This document shows positions 30,164 to 34,065 of a DNA stretch of 34,065 nucleotides, piece by piece. The position numbers were made by a program, and so were the translations under genes. The first letter of the stretch is position 1. Each line of letters opens with the position of its first letter. The stretch covers positions 1-34,065 of the forward strand of contig JOFO01000068.1 in NCBI GenBank assembly GCA_000721275.1, given 5' to 3'. The notes beneath the pieces are model-generated. The model saw only the letters and a program-made list of their open reading frames with translations. It was not told where the DNA came from and ran no database searches. This stretch comes from Microtetraspora glauca (GTDB lineage: Bacteria > Actinomycetota > Actinomycetes > Streptomycetales > Streptomycetaceae).

Positions 30164-30457
30164 ATGGACGACGAACCGCTCTCCGAGTGGGCCGGGCGAC
30201 GGGACGCGCGGATCGGGCGGTTGCGCGCCGTGCCCCTGGTGACCGGTGACGGCCCCAGGGCCTCGCATCTGAACCCCGGCGCGCCCCGGGCGATCCAGCG
30301 GTGGAACGGGCATCTCTGGGAGCCGTACGGCTTCGTGGCGAACCTAGCGGAGGCGCAGCGCCTGCTGTTTCCGCGCACCGAACCCGCCGCCACTCCTCAG
30401 GCGTCACCGAAGCTCGGCCCTGGGACCGGCAGGCACCGGAAGCCGCCGACGTCCTGA
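30164..30457 (+). CDS. DUF6087-like protein (97 aa)
   Basis: A small protein of unknown function known mainly from Streptomyces. The start MDDEPLSEWAGRRDARIGRL, the central GPRASHLNPGAPRAIQRWNG with HLWEPYGFVANLAEAQRLLF, and the basic end GTGRHRKPP match the DUF6087 pattern. No clear ribosome binding site precedes the ATG at 30164. In this window the frame is open from the methyltransferase fragment, so translation from further upstream cannot be ruled out. Its location in a decayed stretch between two identical hairpins suggests it is a surviving accessory gene. Confidence 0.6.
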   Translation: MDDEPLSEWAGRRDARIGRLRAVPLVTGDGPRASHLNPGAPRAIQRWNGHLWEPYGFVANLAEAQRLLFPRTEPAATPQASPKLGPGTGRHRKPPTS

Positions 30458-30479
30458 CGGGTCTGCCGCCGCATGCGGA

Positions 30480-30502
30480 GAAGGGCCCCGTGAGGGGCCC
30501 TG
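30480..30502 (-). terminator. rnpB terminator hairpin, second copy of the 23-bp repeat
   Basis: AGGGCCCC-GTGA-GGGGCCCT at 30482-30501 forms a perfect 8-bp stem just beyond the 3' end of rnpB. Read on the minus strand the hairpin is followed by TTCTCC. It is identical over 23 bases to 28878-28900. Confidence 0.7.
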
Positions 30503-30505
30503 GGT

Positions 30506-30916
30506 GGGGCAGACGAGTCGGGCTGTACGCCGGGTTCTGTGCCCCGGGACCTCGCGGTCGTCGGGGTGACGGCCATCCATCTAGGGCCGGCGTCGCCGCC
30601 GGCCTCGTGCGGTCTACCCGCGAACTCGGGCGAGCAGCCCTCGAACATTCGCGCAGGGACACCGGGGTGTCCCCTCTTGACCTTGCTCCGGGTGGGGTTT
30701 ACCGAGCCGCCTGAGTCACCTCAGGCGCTGGTGGTCTCTTACACCACCGTTTCACCCTTACCGAGGGCCGAGGCCCCCGGCGGTCTGTTTTCTGTGGCAC
30801 TGTCCCGCGGGTCACCCCGGGTGGCCGTTAGCCACCACCCTGCTCTGTGGAGCCCGGACGTTCCTCGGGGAGGTCCGAAGACCTCCACGCGGCCGCCCGC
30901 CCGGCTCGTCTGCCGT
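30506..30916 (-). ncRNA. rnpB: RNase P RNA (M1 RNA, bacterial type A)
   Basis: The catalytic RNA that trims the 5' ends of tRNA precursors. On the minus strand the ends pair: GGCAGACGAGCCGG (from 30914) with the 3' GACTCGTCTGCC (about 30509-30520). Conserved segments appear in order: GAGGAACGTCCGGGCTCC, CACAGAAAACAGACCGCC, GGTAAGGGTGAAACGGTGG, GTAAGAGACCACCAGC, CAAGGTCAAGAGG, GTTCGAGGGCTGCTCGCCCG and GGTAGACCGCACGAGGC, then AGATGGATGGCCGTC and ACAGAACCCGGCGTACAG. The length of about 410 bases fits Streptomyces. Exact ends are set by the terminal helix and could shift by a few bases. A TAGCAT -10 box (30924-30929) lies just upstream. Confidence 0.95.
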
Positions 30917-30923
30917 GCCGACC

Positions 30924-30971
30924 ATGCTACCTGCCGGGAGCGACGGCTCTTGACCTTGTCGCGGCGTCAAG
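30924..30971. promoter_or_regulatory. rnpB promoter region overlapping a MerR-type dyad
   Basis: CTTGAC (30949-30954) and GTCAAG (30966-30971) form an inverted repeat with an 11-base spacer, as in operators of MerR-family activators, 16 bases before the merR-like start codon. On the minus strand TAGCAT (30924-30929) is a fitting rnpB -10 box, which puts the rnpB -35 region at about 30947-30952, inside the left arm of the dyad. Confidence 0.55.
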
Positions 30972-30986
30972 GTTTCTCATGGAGCC

Positions 30987-31754
30987 ATGCGTATCGGAGA
31001 ACTCGCCGCGCTGGTCGGGGTCACCCCCCGTGCCGTGCGGCACTACCACCGTCTGGGGCTGCTGCCCGAGCCCGCGCGGCTGCCCAACGGCTACCGCGCG
31101 TACGGCATCCGGGACGCGGTGCTGCTCGCGCGGGTGCGGCGGCTGACCGAGCTGGGCCTGGGGCTCGACGAGGTGCGGGACGTGCTGGCGGACGACGAGG
31201 GGCGGGAGCTGGTGGAGGTGCTGGAGGAGCTGGACGCGGACCTCGCCCGGCAGGAGGCGGTCGTCCGGGAGCGGCGGGCGCGGCTGGCGGGGCTGCTCGC
31301 GGAGGCACGGGCCGGGCGGCTGACCGCCGAGGGGCCGGTGTCGCCGGAGCTGGCGGCGCTGCTGGCGGGGGTCGGGGAGCTGCCGGACTCGCCGATGGCG
31401 GTGAAGGACCGGGAGATCCTCGCGCTGCTCGACACTGTCGTGCCGGCCGGGGAGCGGGCGCGGCTGATGGGTCTGATGCACGAGGTGGCGGGGAGCGCCG
31501 GGGAGGTGTACGGGCTCCTGGACGCGCTGGCCGAGGCCCCGGTGGACGATCCGCGGGTCGAGGAGGCCGCGCGGGCGCTGGCGGGGGTGCTGCCGGACGG
31601 GATCGGCGGTTTCGAGCTGCCGGCGGAGGGGGCGGGCGGGCTGGCGGACGTGTTCTTCGCGGATCTCGCGCCGGCCCAGGCGGCCGCCGTCAGGAGGGCC
31701 CTGGAGCGGGTGGCGGAGCGGGTCGAGGGAGGGGAGCGTCGTGGCGGGGACTGA
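30987..31754 (+). CDS. MerR-family transcriptional regulator (255 aa)
   Basis: A DNA-twisting activator/repressor. The N-terminal winged helix is complete: MRIGELAALVGVTPRAVRHY, HRLGLLPEPARLPNGYRAYG, RDAVLLARVRRLTELGLGLD. A coiled-coil helix for dimerisation (LVEVLEELDADLARQEAVVR) follows at about 70-105. The C-terminal 140 residues (KDREILALLDTVVPAGERAR, VYGLLDALAEAP, DVFFADLAPAQAAAV) are helical and would hold the effector site. No metal-binding cysteines are present, so a metal sensor is unlikely. GGAG lies very close to the ATG at 30987. The dyad at 30949-30971 suggests autoregulation. The gene overlaps the next, a membrane protein, by 14 bases, which points to a functional pair. Confidence 0.88.
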   Translation: MRIGELAALVGVTPRAVRHYHRLGLLPEPARLPNGYRAYGIRDAVLLARVRRLTELGLGLDEVRDVLADDEGRELVEVLEELDADLARQEAVVRERRARLAGLLAEARAGRLTAEGPVSPELAALLAGVGELPDSPMAVKDREILALLDTVVPAGERARLMGLMHEVAGSAGEVYGLLDALAEAPVDDPRVEEAARALAGVLPDGIGGFELPAEGAGGLADVFFADLAPAQAAAVRRALERVAERVEGGERRGGD

Positions 31755-32601
31755 GCGGGGGGCCGTGCTGCGGGTGCTGCGCGGGGTGGCGTACGCGGCG
31801 CTGCCGGTCGAGGTGGTGGTCCTCGTACTGCTGTTCGGCGGGGTGCGGGTGCCGGGTGCCGTCCTGGCCGGGGCCGAGGTGCTGATGGCGGCGCTGGTGG
31901 CGGTGGAGGCCGTCGTGTGGGTGCGGCTGCGGCGGCGGGGGCTGTCGCGGCGGGAGGCGCTGGCGGAGCTCGTACCGGAGCGGGTGCTGCGGCTGGTCGG
32001 GCACGAGCTGCGGCTGATGGCGAGCCTCGGGCGGTGGGCGGCGCGCCGGCCGCACGGCACGGCGGGTGCCGACGGGGTGTTCCCGCACGCGCGGGACCAG
32101 GCCGCCCTCATGTACGGCTTCGCCTTCGTGTGCGTGGTCGAGACGGTCGGCATGACGTGGCTGCTCGCGGACGTGCCCGTGGCGCACGAGGTCGTCCTCG
32201 TGCTGGACGTGTACACGGTGCTGTTCGTGCTGGGGCTGCACGCGGCCTCGGTGACCCGGCCGCACGTGCTGGCCGGCGGGGTGCTGCGGGTGCGCCAGGC
32301 GGCCCACGTCGACGTGCCGGTGCCGCTGGACCGGATCGCGGCCGTCCGCCGGGAGAACCGTTTCACCCATGAGAAGCGGAGGGACGGCGAGCTGAACCTC
32401 CCGGTCGGCTCGCAGACCTCGGTGACCCTGGAGCTGACCGGGCCGGTGGACGTGGTCGGGCTGCTCGGCTCGGTGCGGCGGGTGACCACCGTACGGCTGC
32501 ACGCGGACGACCCGGCGGCGCTGCACGCGGCGGTCCGCGACGCCGTCACGCGGGCGCGAACAGCACCTTCGCCCGCCCCGGATCCGCTGCCGCGAGCCTG
32601 A
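31741..32601 (+). CDS. Four-helix membrane protein of unknown function (286 aa)
   Basis: An integral membrane protein with four predicted helices in two pairs. They are at about residues 14-33 (GVAYAALPVEVVVLVLLFGG), 38-58 (GAVLAGAEVLMAALVAVEAVV), 122-143 (ALMYGFAFVCVVETVGMTWLLA) and 150-172 (EVVLVLDVYTVLFVLGLHAAS). A cytoplasmic loop rich in Arg/Glu separates the pairs. The C-terminal 100 residues are soluble and beta-like (HVDVPVPLDRIAAVRRENRF, LNLPVGSQTSVTLELTGPVD). This tail recalls bacterial PH-like domains in membrane proteins, but that is a guess. GTG 31741 has GGGAGGGGAGCG upstream and overlaps the MerR gene by 14 bases. Its 3' end overlaps the convergent RNB gene by 56 bases. Confidence 0.75.
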   Translation: MAGTERGAVLRVLRGVAYAALPVEVVVLVLLFGGVRVPGAVLAGAEVLMAALVAVEAVVWVRLRRRGLSRREALAELVPERVLRLVGHELRLMASLGRWAARRPHGTAGADGVFPHARDQAALMYGFAFVCVVETVGMTWLLADVPVAHEVVLVLDVYTVLFVLGLHAASVTRPHVLAGGVLRVRQAAHVDVPVPLDRIAAVRRENRFTHEKRRDGELNLPVGSQTSVTLELTGPVDVVGLLGSVRRVTTVRLHADDPAALHAAVRDAVTRARTAPSPAPDPLPRA

Positions 32602-33994
32602 CCCGCAGCCACTCGCCCAGCGGCAGCGGGGCCGTGCCGCCCTCGACCCGGGCGACGACCGCCGGATCGTCGAGGTGCACGGTGCCGACGGACGGCTCCC
32701 GCTCCTTCACGTCGATCACGTACGCGTCGAACAGCTCGCCGACCCGGTCGCCGAGCAGCGCCGCCTCGACGATGTCGACGCTCTCCCGCTCCACCGTGCC
32801 GGCCTTCCGCGACCCGGCGGCCATCGTGTCGGGCAGGCCGGGCAGCGCGGCCCGCACCCACTCCGGCGGCTCGTTCCCGGCGACCGCCGCCGCGCACAGC
32901 TCGGAGGCGTACCGGTCGACGAGCCGGCGCAGCGGGGCGGTGCAGTGGGTGTACTCGTCGGCGACGGCCGCGTGCACGGCCGGGTCGGGCAGCCGCCCGT
33001 CGGTGAAGACGGTGTAGCCGGCGCCGCGCAGCAGGGTGGTGCACTCCTGGAGGAAGGCGGCCTGGCGCGGGTCGGCGGGGTCGGCGTTCCGGACCACCTC
33101 CGCGTACGGCACGTGGTGCGGCCACGGGACGCCGAGCGCCTCGGCGGAGCGGCGCAGCCGGGCGACGGCGCCGTCCGGGGCGGTCGGCAGGGTGCGCAGC
33201 ACGCCGGTACCGGCGGCGGTCATCAGGTCGGCGGCGGCCATGCCGGTGAGCAGGGAGATCTGCGCGTTCCAGCCCTCGGCGGGCAGCGGGACCCGGTAGG
33301 CGAGCGCGTACGAGGAGTCTCCGGGGACCTCGACGATCTCCTGCTCGGGCACGTTGAGGGAGATCCCGCCGCGTTCGATCTCGCGCTCCTCGCGGAGCCG
33401 GCCGATGTCGCGGAGGAGCGCGAGGGGTTCCTCGGCGGTGCCGGAGTCGATGAGCCGCTGGACGCCCGCGTAGTCGAGCTTGGCGCGGCTGCGGACGAGG
33501 GCGCGGCGCAGGTCGGTGGCGACCCGGCGGCCGTCGGCGTCGAGGTCGATCCGCCACAGCAGCGCCGGGCGCGGCTCGCCGGGCAGCAGGCTGGCGGCGC
33601 CCTCGGAGAGGACCGGCGGGTGGAGGGGCACCTTGCCGTCGGGGAAGTAGAGGGTGAGGACCCGCCGGTGGGCCTCGGCGTCGACGGCCCCGCCGGGGGT
33701 GACGAAGGCGGCGACGTCGGCGATGGCGTAGTGGACGCGGTAGCCGCCGTCGGCCCGCCGGGCCAGGTGCAGGGCCTGGTCGAGGTCGGTGGACGTGGGC
33801 GGGTCGATGGTGACGAACGGCAGGTCGGTGGCGTCGTACGCGGGCAGCCGGGGGTTCTTCGCGGCGGCCTCGGCCTCGGCGAGCACGGCCGGCGGGAAGC
33901 CCTCGGGCACGGCGAGCTCGGTACGGAGTGCGCGCAGGGCGGCCCGCAGCGGAGCCTCGGCTGCGCCGGTCACGCGGATGTGGCGGCGGGGCAT
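32546..33994 (-). CDS. RNB-domain (RNase II/R-like) exoribonuclease, short form (482 aa)
   Basis: A 3'-to-5' exoribonuclease of the RNase II superfamily. The RNB catalytic core shows FVTIDPPTSTDLDQALHL (Mg-binding aspartates) and YRVHYAIADVAAFVTPGGAV. Other landmarks are VLTLYFPDGKVPLHPPVLSE, DEYTHCTAPLRRLVDRYA and SLLPGEPRPALLWRIDLD. At 482 residues it lacks the cold-shock and S1 RNA-binding domains of the 640-residue E. coli RNase II, apart from a reduced C-terminal beta part (VGTVHLDDPAVVARVEG). Such short forms are common in actinobacteria. ATG 33994 (MPRRHIRVTG) is chosen because TACGCT ends exactly 7 bases upstream, as for the other leaderless genes here. The upstream in-frame codons are not coding. 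Confidence 0.9.
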   Translation of the reverse strand: MPRRHIRVTGAAEAPLRAALRALRTELAVPEGFPPAVLAEAEAAAKNPRLPAYDATDLPFVTIDPPTSTDLDQALHLARRADGGYRVHYAIADVAAFVTPGGAVDAEAHRRVLTLYFPDGKVPLHPPVLSEGAASLLPGEPRPALLWRIDLDADGRRVATDLRRALVRSRAKLDYAGVQRLIDSGTAEEPLALLRDIGRLREEREIERGGISLNVPEQEIVEVPGDSSYALAYRVPLPAEGWNAQISLLTGMAAADLMTAAGTGVLRTLPTAPDGAVARLRRSAEALGVPWPHHVPYAEVVRNADPADPRQAAFLQECTTLLRGAGYTVFTDGRLPDPAVHAAVADEYTHCTAPLRRLVDRYASELCAAAVAGNEPPEWVRAALPGLPDTMAAGSRKAGTVERESVDIVEAALLGDRVGELFDAYVIDVKEREPSVGTVHLDDPAVVARVEGGTAPLPLGEWLRVRLAAADPGRAKVLFAPA

Positions 33995-34001
33995 GGAACC
34001 G

Positions 34002-34007
34002 AGCGTA
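34002..34007 (-). promoter_or_regulatory. -10 box of leaderless promoter for the RNB exoribonuclease
   Basis: TACGCT on the minus strand, then 7 bases (CGGTTCC) and ATG 33994. No Shine-Dalgarno sequence is present between. The remaining bases to the right edge of the window hold nothing I can identify. Confidence 0.5.
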
Positions 34008-34065
34008 GGGCGGGCCGGGGCGGGCGGCACGTCGTGGCGGCGTGGGGGCGGGGGAAGGCAGGGCG

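Noticed and set aside
29243..30457. One genuine 404-residue fusion protein on the plus strand
   Set aside because: Its first half is antisense to the TPR regulator fragment and lacks any family signal. Only the methyltransferase-like and DUF6087 parts look coding.

Overview
The window is very GC-rich chromosomal DNA of a filamentous actinomycete, almost certainly Streptomyces or a close relative. The evidence is strong G/C bias at third codon positions, frequent GTG and TTG starts, ATGA/GTGA start-stop overlaps, many promoters of the TAnnnT-N6/7-start (leaderless) kind, DtxR/IdeR-type iron boxes, an actinobacterial rnpB and several families typical of streptomycetes (SARP, HtaA, EACC1, DUF6087, LAxTG sortase substrates).

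Layout: (1) 0-3.7 kb: the 5' part of a SARP/BTAD regulator broken by an internal deletion and frameshift, a small two-helix membrane protein, an F420:NADP reductase, an unrecognised protein and an EntS-like MFS exporter. (2) 3.7-12.8 kb: a small conserved protein, methionine aminopeptidase, then a heme-iron acquisition locus. This has an iron-boxed heme oxygenase, two surface-anchored HtaA-domain proteins read leftward, and the hmuTUV heme ABC importer read rightward from a shared 19-bp iron box. A PhzF-like gene lies between. (3) 12.8-22.5 kb: mostly housekeeping and accessory metabolism: lipoprotein, prim-pol-like protein, TetR regulator with a perfect operator, dimethylargininase-like hydrolase, Rsm22-type methyltransferase, Bcr/CflA exporter, Gfo/Idh/MocA dehydrogenase, PhoD phosphatase and an SDR. 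Several pairs converge and overlap at their 3' ends. (4) 22.5-28.9 kb: a translationally coupled pair, EACC1 followed by a 1752-residue protein with a caspase-like protease, a STAND/AAA-type NTPase and about 25 copies of a 38-residue helical repeat. This has the form of a programmed-death or anti-invader system. A predicted beta-trefoil protein is divergently encoded next to it. (5) 28.9-30.5 kb: a decayed island flanked by a 23-bp direct repeat that contains a hairpin. It holds a small duplicated-motif protein, a TPR-regulator 3' fragment, a methyltransferase 3' fragment and a DUF6087 gene. (6) 30.5-34.0 kb: rnpB (RNase P RNA), a MerR regulator overlapping a membrane-protein gene, and a short RNB-domain exoribonuclease.

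Two points matter for anyone using this record. First, an Illumina Nextera read-1 adapter with i5 index and partial P5 sequence is embedded at 7492-7548, inside one HtaA gene. That gene is therefore broken by an assembly artefact and probably not in the living cell. The SARP break at about 350 may be a similar artefact. Second, the most biologically interesting element is the EACC1/caspase-NTPase-repeat pair.
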